A stretch of 47,934 nucleotides of DNA from a virus: positions 1-47,934 of IMG/VR virus record IMGVR_UViG_3300023215_000876; one strand, 5' to 3'. A model generated the notes under the pieces. The model worked only from the letters and a program-made list of their open reading frames with translations, did no database searches and was not told the DNA's origin. A program made the translations under genes and the position numbers. Below are positions 1-6,156 of the stretch, piece by piece (the first letter of the stretch is position 1; every line of letters starts with the position of its first letter).

Positions 1-49
1 TTCCGCCCCCCTTCCTATATGGCCCCCTCCTGGTTTTCAGGACCAAGGC

Positions 50-80
50 AAAAGAAAACCCCCCGCCCGAAGGCGAGGGG
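50..80 (-). terminator. Rho-independent terminator of the leftmost leftward unit
   Basis: Read leftward, a GC-rich stem of about 8 pairs (60-67 with 72-80, one bulged base) closes a UUCG-type loop. It is followed by TTTTCTTTT (complement of 50-58). It lies 37 bases past the stop of the 59-residue gene. Confidence 0.85.
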
Positions 81-116
81 TATCCCTTCACATGAGCCAG
101 AGGATAAACCAAAGCA

Positions 117-296
117 TTATGCTACCTCCCTGCCAGCAAGCCTTGCCTTCTCATATCGATAGTGGCTCAAGCCTTGGCGCGCAATGTAGGCTTGGTAGGG
201 GCCGGTCAGTTTATGAATGGGATGCTTTGCCAAGCCCTGGCGGATGAAGGTTTGGGCCGCGATACGTGCGGCCTTCTTGATATCGCGGCCCATCAT
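117..296 (-). CDS. Small basic hypothetical protein, 59 aa
   Basis: An uninterrupted 59-codon frame starts ATGATG at 296, three bases after the stop of the 63-residue gene at 300-491. A GAGG lies about 8 bases upstream. The product is strongly basic (many Arg and Lys), has no membrane segment, and carries a PYQAY-like motif in its second half. It is the last gene before the terminator at 50-80, so it is probably co-translated with its neighbour. No family recognised. Confidence 0.6.
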   Translation of the reverse strand: MMGRDIKKAARIAAQTFIRQGLAKHPIHKLTGPYQAYIARQGLSHYRYEKARLAGREVA

Positions 297-299
297 CCC

Positions 300-491
300 C
301 TAGGCCTCGACCGGCTGGAACACGTTCACGCCAACCCGAACCTGCTTACCGTCTAGGGCCACGGGCTGATTGCCGGCAGTGGTGGAGCGGATGACTGACT
401 TGCCGGACGATGAGATGGGTGCGTCATCCCCATTCTTATAGGGAAGGGTAATGGTGATTTGGGTCTTGTCGCGGTTCAAAGATACTTCCAT
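300..491 (-). CDS. Small hypothetical protein, 63 aa, copy 1 of a duplicated gene
   Basis: It is a close paralogue of the product of 800-991. Both share the order NRDK, ITLPYK, GDDA, SGKS, NQPVALDG and QVRVGVN near matching positions, with no gaps. The sequence suggests a compact beta-rich protein without signal peptide or membrane segment. AAGGAA lies about 9 bases before the ATG. The message probably starts near 537 from the promoter at 543-570, giving a 5' leader of about 45 bases, unlike the paralogue. Function unknown. Confidence 0.7.
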   Translation of the reverse strand: MEVSLNRDKTQITITLPYKNGDDAPISSSGKSVIRSTTAGNQPVALDGKQVRVGVNVFQPVEA

Positions 492-542
492 GATGGGAAG
501 GTTCCTTTAGTCTGTGTCACGGCCCAAGGTGGCCGATGCCCT

Positions 543-570
543 ATTGTACCATGGAACCGCGAAACCGCAA
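543..570 (-). promoter_or_regulatory. Leftward sigma70-like promoter of the first small unit
   Basis: Read leftward: TTGCGG (570-565), 16-base spacer, TACAAT (548-543). The stretch TGGTACAATAGGGCAT is shared with the promoter at 997-1024, so the control region was duplicated with the gene. Confidence 0.65.
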
Positions 571-626
571 CCGCCCCCGCGAAAGCAAGAGAAGACCGCA
601 CCCGCGCACGTACACACACAAGTGGA

Positions 627-672
627 GTGAACTAAACTGACCTAACTGAACTGAACTGAACTGGACTGACTG
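627..672. repeat. AACTG pentamer array
   Basis: Imperfect tandem copies of AACTG/AACTGA lie between the terminator at 676-718 and the promoter at 543-570. A shorter, related array sits at 1092-1111, equally upstream of the duplicate promoter. Both are preceded on the plus strand by an AGTGGAG-like string. The repeat and its position suggest a binding region or replication slippage; it is not a CRISPR (no unique spacers). Confidence 0.7.
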
Positions 673-675
673 GAG

Positions 676-718
676 ACAAAAGAAATCCCCCATCCCAGCG
701 TGCTACTGGGACAGGGGA
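676..718 (-). terminator. Leftward terminator after the 800-991 gene
   Basis: Read leftward, CCCC/GGGG and CCCAG/CTGGG pairings form a two-part stem around 685-718. ATTTCTTTTG (complement of 677-686) follows. It isolates the two duplicated small units from one another. Confidence 0.65.
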
Positions 719-731
719 CAGGGAGTGGTGG

Positions 732-790
732 GGTCTCAGGCTGGCCTAGCATGGTGACTGCGTCCAGTCTCGTACCTAGCCTGAGATACC
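732..790 (-). other. 58-base structured element downstream of the 800-991 gene
   Basis: The arms 732-742 and 778-790 pair over 11 bases with two bulged bases. Inside, GACTG (756-760) and CAGTC (765-769) form a perfect hairpin with loop CGTC. The element lies between a stop codon and a separate terminator. It could be a 3' RNA processing or stability structure, a small RNA, or a DNA site. Confidence 0.5.
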
Positions 791-799
791 GTGAGTCAA

Positions 800-991
800 C
801 TACTCTACCGGTTGGAAGATGTTGACACCCACCCGGACTTGCTGTCCGTCAAGGGCTACCGGCTGGTTTCCACCAGTGGACGCTCTGATCAGGGACTTAC
901 CTGAAGCGGAGATTGAGGCATCGTCACCGGCCTTGTAAGGCAGGGTAATGGTGACCTCGCTCTTGTCACGGTTCAACGTAACGTTGACCAT
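800..991 (-). CDS. Small hypothetical protein, 63 aa, copy 2; predicted leaderless
   Basis: Paralogue of the 300-491 product, with the same length and motif order and only conservative changes elsewhere. The -10 box TACAAT ends five bases before the ATG, so transcription should start at or within a base or two of the start codon, leaving no room for a ribosome-binding site. Copy 1 has its start about 45 bases further downstream and a normal AAGGAA. Function unknown. Confidence 0.7.
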   Translation of the reverse strand: MVNVTLNRDKSEVTITLPYKAGDDASISASGKSLIRASTGGNQPVALDGQQVRVGVNIFQPVE

Positions 992-996
992 GCCCT

Positions 997-1024
997 ATTG
1001 TACCACGAAATCGCCGGACGTCAA
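997..1024 (-). promoter_or_regulatory. Leftward promoter with TTGACG and TACAAT, leaderless type
   Basis: TTGACG (1024-1019), 16-base spacer, TACAAT (1002-997), then AGGGC and ATG at 991. Confidence 0.75.
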
Positions 1025-1091
1025 ATCGCCCTGGAATATGGAGAATGGCCTGCATATGGAGAAGATGGGCGGGCGTGAGTGGAGGGAACAG

Positions 1092-1111
1092 GACTGAACT
1101 GAACTCAACTG
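1092..1111. repeat. Short AACTG pentamer array, second copy
   Basis: About four ACTGA/ACTCA units sit 68 bases upstream of the -35 box at 1019-1024. They match the placement of the longer array at 627-672 relative to its own promoter. Confidence 0.5.
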
Positions 1112-1216
1112 CCTTAAATGCCAGCTGCCCCCCGAAACCAACCTATTATGTGTCATTTGAGTGTGATTTGGAGGGGAAAGAGAGAGGAGATGGGGCAATA
1201 TCACCCATATTTCACC

Positions 1217-1262
1217 CATTTCCCTGTGATAAATGGCTCAAACCATCACATTTCCCTGTGAT
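1217..1262. repeat. 14-base direct repeat in a gene-free stretch
   Basis: CATTTCCCTGTGAT occurs exactly at 1217-1230 and 1249-1262, starts 32 bases (about three helical turns) apart. CCCAATTC occurs twice just downstream (1265-1282). The interval 1025-1348 holds no gene that I can support. The spaced repeats look like sites for a DNA-binding protein upstream of the leftward promoter. Confidence 0.5.
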
Positions 1263-1348
1263 TGCCCAATTCTCCCCAATTCACCCATTCTAAATGCGAT
1301 CCAGCCGCATAAATATCATCACCAACACAAATAACTGCAACCATTCTA

Positions 1349-1462
1349 TCAACTTACCAGCCCGCCCTCATCATCCCACCTACTCAATTCGGCTGGCTCA
1401 GGGGGCAGATCATCCCCTTTCTTGGGCTGTTGGGTGTCATCTCCACACTTCGGACGCGCCAT
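1349..1462 (-). CDS. Small acidic protein, 37 aa
   Basis: A 37-codon frame starts at ATG 1462 inside the end of the 98-residue gene, with GAGG about 10 bases upstream. Its product is rich in Asp, Glu, Pro and Gly. It is the last possible gene of the leftward operon starting at 2335. Only length and context support it; function unknown. Confidence 0.4.
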   Translation of the reverse strand: MARPKCGDDTQQPKKGDDLPPEPAELSRWDDEGGLVS

Positions 1463-1733
1463 CCGCTATTAGCCTCTGCAATCTAACGATCCAAGCCTTT
1501 ATAGTAGACTTACGATCAACTAATATTCCTCTCCCATCCTTAAACGCCCACCCATGTTGTTCAGCATACTCAAGCCAGTTTAGCCCAATCTCCAGATATT
1601 CTATAGGAGGTAGAGCATTAATAGTAATGCTGTCCTCAGTATGACGTATGGTTGGACCAACTATCACCGGCTTACGATCACCCATTACCGGCTTATTATA
1701 CATCAACTGTTCAATCTCTTCCTTCTTACTCAT
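1437..1733 (-). CDS. Hypothetical protein, 98 aa
   Basis: Start chosen at ATG 1733, after an AAGGGAAAGAGAA purine run; the longer frame upstream overlaps the preceding gene and looks unlike protein. The C-terminal half (EYLEIGLNWLEY ... IKAWIVRLQRLI) matches the core of the 62-residue product of 1923-2111 (DLIEVGIDWLEH ... IDGWIKRLKAI), so the two are paralogues within one operon. The shared part is probably helical. No known family recognised. Confidence 0.65.
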   Translation of the reverse strand: MSKKEEIEQLMYNKPVMGDRKPVIVGPTIRHTEDSITINALPPIEYLEIGLNWLEYAEQHGWAFKDGRGILVDRKSTIKAWIVRLQRLIADGASEVWR

Positions 1734-1908
1734 TTCTCTTTCCCTTAAAGTACAAGTATAGACGGTACGCTCCCCATCCAAATCCCAACACACTAACAGC
1801 CCACACTGCAATGGCTAAGACTGGGTAGCTTGCCATCCACGCCGCTACATTGAAACCAAACACACTTAACACCACCGAAGCCGCCGGAATATAACAAGCT
1901 GGACACAT
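1726..1908 (-). CDS. Two-helix small membrane protein, 60 aa
   Basis: The start at 1908 has AGGAG about 7 bases upstream. Two hydrophobic segments (about residues 8-26 and 28-52) are followed by a basic tail KGKRNE. An N-terminal CPAC pair is present. The stop overlaps the start of the next gene by 8 bases, indicating translational coupling. Size and topology would fit a holin or an inhibitor-type early protein, but the early leftward position argues against lysis. Confidence 0.6.
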   Translation of the reverse strand: MCPACYIPAASVVLSVFGFNVAAWMASYPVLAIAVWAVSVLGFGWGAYRLYLYFKGKRNE

Positions 1909-1922
1909 ACTCTTACTCCTTC

Positions 1923-2111
1923 TTACACTAAGATGTCAATAGACTCCATGGCCTTGTTGTCATCTCTAATTGCTTTCAACCGCTTAATCCACCCATCAAT
2001 CATTGCATACTTGTCCTTCATATCACCGCCGTTCGGAGGGTGTTCAAGCCAGTCAATCCCAACCTCAATTAGGTCAATCGGGTCATCCCATACTAATCTC
2101 ATTCCACTCAT
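1923..2111 (-). CDS. Hypothetical protein, 62 aa
   Basis: It overlaps the end of the 75-residue gene by an ATGA junction. Paralogue of the C-terminal part of the 1437-1733 product (shared GxDWLE/GxNWLE and WIxRL motifs). Tryptophan-rich helices; function unknown. Confidence 0.65.
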   Translation of the reverse strand: MSGMRLVWDDPIDLIEVGIDWLEHPPNGGDMKDKYAMIDGWIKRLKAIRDDNKAMESIDILV

Positions 2112-2335
2112 TCACGGTAGGGCAAGCCCGTCACCTCGCCATCCTTCCATTCCTTACCAACAATTACACCTTTACCAATGGCTTCATGTGGAACCATGAT
2201 CTTTAGGCCATCAGGCGCTAGATACAAGCGAACAATATGACCTCCAGCCAAATGTAACCTACCCAAAGCGTGATAGATCAACTCACCACTGTCAAGTACT
2301 TTATCGAATTCAAACGCATCTTTGTGTTTACTCAT
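2108..2335 (-). CDS. Hypothetical protein, 75 aa, first gene of a leftward operon
   Basis: It starts at ATG 2335, five bases after a perfect TATAAT, so its message is predicted leaderless; no ribosome-binding site is available. The protein has alternating hydrophobic residues (VRLYLA, LKIMVP) suggesting beta structure. It heads the operon 2335 to 1349. Function unknown. Confidence 0.65.
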   Translation of the reverse strand: MSKHKDAFEFDKVLDSGELIYHALGRLHLAGGHIVRLYLAPDGLKIMVPHEAIGKGVIVGKEWKDGEVTGLPYRE

Positions 2336-2340
2336 CCTGT

Positions 2341-2369
2341 ATTATACCCTAATCTAAGCAATCCGTCAA
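2341..2369 (-). promoter_or_regulatory. Leftward consensus promoter TTGACG-17-TATAAT
   Basis: TTGACG (2369-2364), 17-base spacer, TATAAT (2346-2341), ACAGG, ATG (2335). Near-perfect sigma70 promoter driving the 2335-1349 operon. Confidence 0.85.
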
Positions 2370-2641
2370 GAGCCCAGCCATCAATCTTCAAGCAGAAGTC
2401 CGTCCTACTTAGCCACCAACTTCCAACGTCACCTCCATATTGACCAGATGCTGAGAAAATTTTTCTGCTCCTACTCTTCTGCTCGTACCCTAGCCAAGAT
2501 CAGGGCTTACAGAAAAATTGCAAGAAACGTGCCAAAATCTTGAATTACGGCGAAAATGCGGCAGCACGTTGAAATCATTGACGAATTTCGTTTGAAAATA
2601 TCTTTAAAATACCTTATTTCGCCTTGATTTTGCCACATTTC

Positions 2642-3274
2642 GCGCTCATAATCGAAAATCGAATTTCGCCCCGCCACTGGGGCAGTTCGATACCCGCCAC
2701 TGTCCGCTGGGCCAGACGGGTCGTTCGGAAGCCTCGTTATCCGGTGCTTAGACGCTCCCCACATTGTGGGACTGCACTGGAGACACAAGGACACTACGCT
2801 ATGTTGGCTAACTCCAATGGGCCTCTGCGTAGTCACGACCTAGACTTCCCAGCCTTGTACGAGGTGTCAGCGTTGAGATGCCCACCAGTTAGCCCCCACG
2901 CTTGTGGGATAGCGCGAAGCGGATGTGCTACCGACACACCCTTCAGGGTAAGGAAGGGCGGAAGTCAGAGTTCAAATATCTGACTGAGGTGGCCGCGAAA
3001 GGTATACAGTGGGTTGACCCCCACACCGACGTAGGTTGCCCTCGGGACAAGCCCCCGTGAAGCATTAACCCACTCCGTATCCTTCTACGCTTAGATGTTC
3101 ACCGTCATGCGGTACTGCGTACAAGGTAAGATAGAGTGGTGCGGTGTGAAGAACGGATGAAGGATGTTCTGATAATTGGGGGAACCACTGCTGTTGACTG
3201 GTATTTCTATACCTATTGAGATAGGGGGAGCGTGGTGTGTTTTAACGCCTCCCCCTAATCTCTATATTTCATTT
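2642..3274 (+). ncRNA. Candidate large structured non-coding RNA
   Basis: The stretch 2370-3324 has no convincing gene in any frame, but dense perfect hairpins read on the plus strand: 2668-2683 (GCCCC/GGGGC), 2692-2721 (ACCCG/CGGGT), 2793-2833 (7 pairs enclosing a TTGG/CCAA hairpin), 2895-2908 (CCCAC, loop GCTT), 2939-2958 (CCCTTC/GAAGGG), 2963-2985 (AGTCAGA/TCTGACT with a T-loop-like GTTCAAATA), 3009-3024, 3081-3126 (9 pairs, one mismatch, enclosing ACCG/CGGT), 3135-3189 and 3200-3213. A terminator ends it. An upstream stem (AACGTGC 2526-2532 with GCACGTT 2564-2570) lies in AT-rich DNA. The 5' end is uncertain (weak TTGAAA-17-TATTTC at 2592-2620). Size and style recall the giant phage RNAs GOLLD and ROOL, but I cannot match either consensus. 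Confidence 0.55.
3218..3274 (+). terminator. Strong rightward terminator after the structured region
   Basis: GAGAT and AGGGGGAGCGT (3218-3233) pair with ACGCCTCCCCCT and ATCTC (3245-3262), one bulged C. A U-rich tail (3263-3274) follows. The T-rich side is on the plus strand only, fixing the RNA's orientation. Confidence 0.75.
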
Positions 3275-3324
3275 ATCTATTTATCTACCCCCTGAAACAG
3301 GTTATTTATGTAAAAGGATAGGTT

Positions 3325-3522
3325 ATGCACCTATATGTAAAGGCCACCACCAAATATGGCACTATCAGCTGGGCCACTTTCAGTTTAGGTGGTGCTGTCA
3401 ATCTCTACCATCATATGAAGAGTAAGCCTGAGTATAAAGAGGTTCATATCCTTGACTATCACAGCAATGATGTTACTGAGGAAATGATTGATGTACACAG
3501 TACACTCGCACATTCAAGGTAG
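3325..3522 (+). CDS. Hypothetical protein, 65 aa
   Basis: First rightward gene after the terminator; an AAAAGGA purine run lies about 8 bases before ATG 3325. The sequence has a beta-like N-terminus and a histidine-containing second half. Its 3' end overlaps the next small gene by 32 bases. No family recognised. Confidence 0.55.
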   Translation: MHLYVKATTKYGTISWATFSLGGAVNLYHHMKSKPEYKEVHILDYHSNDVTEEMIDVHSTLAHSR

Positions 3523-3655
3523 GGTTGTAACCTACTACTTCTCAGAGTGGTTCGATGTCATGAACCACGCTAAATACCAGAATAAACTCTCTTGTGTCTA
3601 TCTGGTGACAGTAATTGATAAGCACGGCAAGGATGTGACAGGAGATATGAAATGA
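3491..3655 (+). CDS. Hypothetical protein, 54 aa
   Basis: A 54-codon frame starts at ATG 3491 with GAGGAAA about 9 bases upstream. It ends in an ATGA overlap with the amidoligase gene at 3652, which indicates coupling. The C-terminal part (VTVIDKHGKDVTGD) looks like ordinary protein. Function unknown. Confidence 0.5.
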   Translation: MYTVHSHIQGRVVTYYFSEWFDVMNHAKYQNKLSCVYLVTVIDKHGKDVTGDMK

Positions 3656-4581
3656 CAACCCTGCGAGAGTATGCCCCCACTAAATACTTCACCGACGAAG
3701 CCCTGGACAGGGTGGAGGTGGGATTTGAGTGTGAGTTTGCTGTCCCTAAACAGTTTGATGTGAATGAAATTGAAGGCCGTCTCAAAGCCATTAAGCCCGG
3801 TCTGATCCATCACTGCTACGAAGATGGCCCTGCCGAAGTGGGATACAGGCCTGTTGAGGCAGTGACCAATTGGTGGAGTACCTCCGAAGCGTTAGAGAAC
3901 CTACACTTGATCTTGGATGGTATCAGGAAGCTGGAGGCCAAAACCCACCAAAATTCCTCATGCCATGTGAATATCACTCATACAAGCCATGAATTCAATC
4001 TCAACAACTTTTGGGACAAGGAGAGATGTCAGACCCTTGGTATGGCCTTCCCTGCAGTTGGTATTCATCAGTATTTGGATCGGCCCTCCTTGCATGCTTG
4101 GTGTCCTTCCATCACTCATCAAGTCGCCTCCAAATTATACAAAACCAAAAAGCGAGGCAACTTTGACTCAAAGGCAATAGACCATATCAATTCTACTCTC
4201 CACCCTTGGGCTAGAAATGCAGTTTCCTTCAACTCCACCTATCAACATGATGAAACAACTCGGATTGAGTTCCGTGTCCCCGGCGGCGAAGGGTATCACA
4301 CCGAAAAGGGAGAGGAACGTATCAAAGCCGTTGTCAAGACTTGCGCCGCTTACATCCTCGGTATGATCGAGCAGCCTAAACTGATGACCTTTCTTGCAAG
4401 GCAAAACATAGCTTTGGCAAATAACCTTTCTAATCACCCTATCAGTAGTTATGAATATATTCCTAAAGCAAGGTATGTTGAGGAAGATGAGTGGTGTGAT
4501 GATATGTGTGGTTGTGGTTATGATGAGGGAAACTGCGAATATTGTAGTGAGTGTGATTACTGCGGGTGTGAGTGTGAATGA
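3652..4581 (+). CDS. Amidoligase-like (GCS-fold) enzyme with cysteine-rich tail
   Basis: Shows the pattern of COOH-NH2 ligases of the gamma-glutamylcysteine/glutamine synthetase fold: an N-terminal GFECEF strand with acidic metal ligands (residues about 24-29), an SCHVNITH motif (about 103-110) and TRIEFRVPGGEGYH (about 204-217). These enzymes use ATP to join a carboxylate to an amine. The last 33 residues hold nine cysteines and many Asp/Glu, an unusual metal-binding-like tail. A second amidoligase is encoded at 6157, and a GATase and an ATP-grasp ligase follow. GGAG precedes ATG 3652. The substrate is unknown. Confidence 0.65.
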   Translation: MTTLREYAPTKYFTDEALDRVEVGFECEFAVPKQFDVNEIEGRLKAIKPGLIHHCYEDGPAEVGYRPVEAVTNWWSTSEALENLHLILDGIRKLEAKTHQNSSCHVNITHTSHEFNLNNFWDKERCQTLGMAFPAVGIHQYLDRPSLHAWCPSITHQVASKLYKTKKRGNFDSKAIDHINSTLHPWARNAVSFNSTYQHDETTRIEFRVPGGEGYHTEKGEERIKAVVKTCAAYILGMIEQPKLMTFLARQNIALANNLSNHPISSYEYIPKARYVEEDEWCDDMCGCGYDEGNCEYCSECDYCGCECE

Positions 4582-4838
4582 CAACCAATCTTAAAGACAC
4601 ACTCAAGCTTGGCTACTCAGCCCGGGTGGGCTCCAACATTGTCCATTACCCCACATTCCCTCGTGGTATGACTGTTACTGGATTTCATTCCGCATCGAAC
4701 ACTGGATGGGGATCAACTGGCCATAAGCGAGGCCGATCACTCAAGGGTACACCAGAGTATGTTACCCTTGTCAAATATTATGAGGAATTATATGACACTG
4801 AACATTCGATGCCTCGAACCAATAACGACCGACGATAA
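4578..4838 (+). CDS. Hypothetical protein, 86 aa
   Basis: Starts in an ATGA overlap with the amidoligase stop, so translation is likely coupled. Basic, Gly/Ser/Thr-rich, with no signal peptide. No family recognised; by position it may belong to the amidoligase operon. Confidence 0.5.
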   Translation: MTTNLKDTLKLGYSARVGSNIVHYPTFPRGMTVTGFHSASNTGWGSTGHKRGRSLKGTPEYVTLVKYYEELYDTEHSMPRTNNDRR

Positions 4839-5037
4839 AAAATATCTGCCTGTAGTTGAGCTTATATTCGACTGCGGAATTGTGTGGACTTGGAAGTATT
4901 CCAAATCTTATTGGGGTATTACCGAAGCATGGAAAGTTGGTAGACAGATTGCTACCTCTTTAAGGAAAGAGGGATACTTACTATCCGATATGCTGCGTGA
5001 GGCCAATATTACCTCTGATCAATCAGTAATCATTTAA
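4792..5037 (+). CDS. Hypothetical protein, 81 aa
   Basis: Start placed at ATG 4792, which has GAGG about 8 bases upstream; it overlaps the previous gene by 47 bases. The middle (VELIFDCGIVWTWKYSK) is beta-like and the rest helical. Function unknown. Confidence 0.55.
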   Translation: MTLNIRCLEPITTDDKKYLPVVELIFDCGIVWTWKYSKSYWGITEAWKVGRQIATSLRKEGYLLSDMLREANITSDQSVII

Positions 5038-5052
5038 CAAAGGAAACCTGTT

Positions 5053-5256
5053 ATGAAGATGTCTAACCTTCCCTCTCATGCTCAAGCTCGTTTTGCTATT
5101 GGCAATATCGTTAAGTCCCCCGGTTTCCAGTCGGTGACCGATGTGACTGGTAAGACCTATGACAAGGACGACCGAAAGGAATTCTGGGCTGACCTTCTAC
5201 GATATCAGCAAGTGAAAGTCGCCGGTAATGGTCTTACCGTTCGGTTATCCTTCTAA
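5053..5256 (+). CDS. Hypothetical protein, 67 aa
   Basis: AAGGAAA precedes ATG 5053. The stop overlaps the next start (TAATG at 5254-5258). Small mixed alpha/beta protein; no family recognised. Confidence 0.6.
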   Translation: MKMSNLPSHAQARFAIGNIVKSPGFQSVTDVTGKTYDKDDRKEFWADLLRYQQVKVAGNGLTVRLSF

Positions 5257-5459
5257 TGCAAACACATTCAATCACAATCCCTTTGAAGAAGGTTCGAGAG
5301 TTAGTCAGGGAGTATGCCAAAACCATTTCTATGGTAAATCCCAACCTCCTCCATTGGAAGCTAGAAAATACCGGAGAAGGTGAAAATCCTATTCTTGCCT
5401 GTGTTACGTTAAGTAACCATTCCAGTACCGAAGTACGAATTCCGTACAAAGACGACTGA
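5256..5459 (+). CDS. Hypothetical protein, 67 aa
   Basis: Coupled to the preceding gene by a one-base overlap. An N-terminal helix (KKVRELVREYAK) is followed by strands. Function unknown. Confidence 0.55.
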   Translation: MQTHSITIPLKKVRELVREYAKTISMVNPNLLHWKLENTGEGENPILACVTLSNHSSTEVRIPYKDD

Positions 5460-5475
5460 TTCAGGGGAGGGAGAG

Positions 5476-5670
5476 ATGCGCAAACCTAGTCGAGACCGTT
5501 CGATAAAGAGGATGAAGGGTCACAATAGGTTTGCGCACTCTCTTGAAGACCCCTTCTTTAGACATAAGAGAATATCCTCTCAAAAATTATATACTAGGAA
5601 AATTAAGCACCCTGGCCGATTGGATCGGGGGGCAGAGCACGTTGAGAGTGAAAAGGACCTACCCAAATGA
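5476..5670 (+). CDS. Basic hypothetical protein, 64 aa
   Basis: A strong purine ribosome-binding site (GGGGAGGGAGAG) precedes ATG 5476. The product is rich in Arg, Lys and His, so nucleic-acid binding is possible but unproven. It ends in an ATGA overlap with the next gene. One GGGGGCAG site of the dispersed motif lies inside it (5628). Confidence 0.5.
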   Translation: MRKPSRDRSIKRMKGHNRFAHSLEDPFFRHKRISSQKLYTRKIKHPGRLDRGAEHVESEKDLPK

Positions 5671-5834
5671 TTGAAATGCGTTGGTACCAAGATGTACCTA
5701 ATGCCAGTTTATATACTAAGGCACCACGACTTCAGTTTCGGTACAGAATTAACCTATCTGATGATACAGTTTGGTCTGATTGGAAGGAAGTTCCTTTCGT
5801 CAGTGATTCTAACAGATATGAGGACCTCCCCTAA
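5667..5834 (+). CDS. Hypothetical protein, 55 aa
   Basis: Runs from ATG 5667 (ATGA overlap) to TAA 5834, where the next gene begins in a TAATG junction. Aromatic-rich beta-like sequence (LQFRYRINL, WSDWKEVPF). The tight junctions on both sides are the main support. Confidence 0.55.
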   Translation: MIEMRWYQDVPNASLYTKAPRLQFRYRINLSDDTVWSDWKEVPFVSDSNRYEDLP

Positions 5835-6154
5835 TGCCCTTTTACCAACACAGCAAAACCCGAGAAAGAATCGAATGCTCACAAGAGGTGTTCGATTATC
5901 TAAAGGCAGGCGGCATAATCTCTGTCGCCAAAGTAGGCTCACGCGAGTGTGAGTTGTGGGGCTTCCCCAAAGAGTCCCACTTACCTGTCTTGGTTTACCA
6001 AGGCACAAACAACTTTGAACCTCTCTCCGAGGAAGATCAGATGTTAGAACCGGTTGTAGACTTATCAGAAGAGCCTTCTGCCTTTGCTCAACTCAAATCT
6101 GACAACACCGATGATTGGGATGGTGTTGACTTCTGCTTAATGATTAAGGAGTAA
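5834..6154 (+). CDS. Hypothetical acidic protein, 106 aa
   Basis: Starts in a TAATG junction. The N-terminal half is alpha/beta; the C-terminal half is highly acidic. It ends two bases before the second amidoligase. No family recognised; by position it may serve the amidoligase. Confidence 0.6.
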   Translation: MPFYQHSKTRERIECSQEVFDYLKAGGIISVAKVGSRECELWGFPKESHLPVLVYQGTNNFEPLSEEDQMLEPVVDLSEEPSAFAQLKSDNTDDWDGVDFCLMIKE

Positions 6155-6156
6155 TA

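Noticed and set aside
162-356. A 64-codon rightward frame at the left end
   Set aside because: It runs antisense to two better-supported leftward genes and lacks a ribosome-binding site.
627-672. CRISPR array
   Set aside because: Units are five bases long, tandem, and have no spacers.
2592-2620. Firm promoter for the structured RNA
   Set aside because: TTGAAA-17-TATTTC is a weak match; I list it only as a possible start.
2963-2985. tRNA suggested by the GTTCAAATA loop
   Set aside because: The loop is flanked by a 7-pair stem but there is no acceptor, D or anticodon arm; it is better read as a T-loop in a larger RNA.
2740-3100. Resemblance to antisense 23S rRNA (GCTTAGATG-type strings at about 2748 and 3090)
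   Set aside because: Only short strings match from memory, repeated within the region; no longer rRNA segment could be followed.
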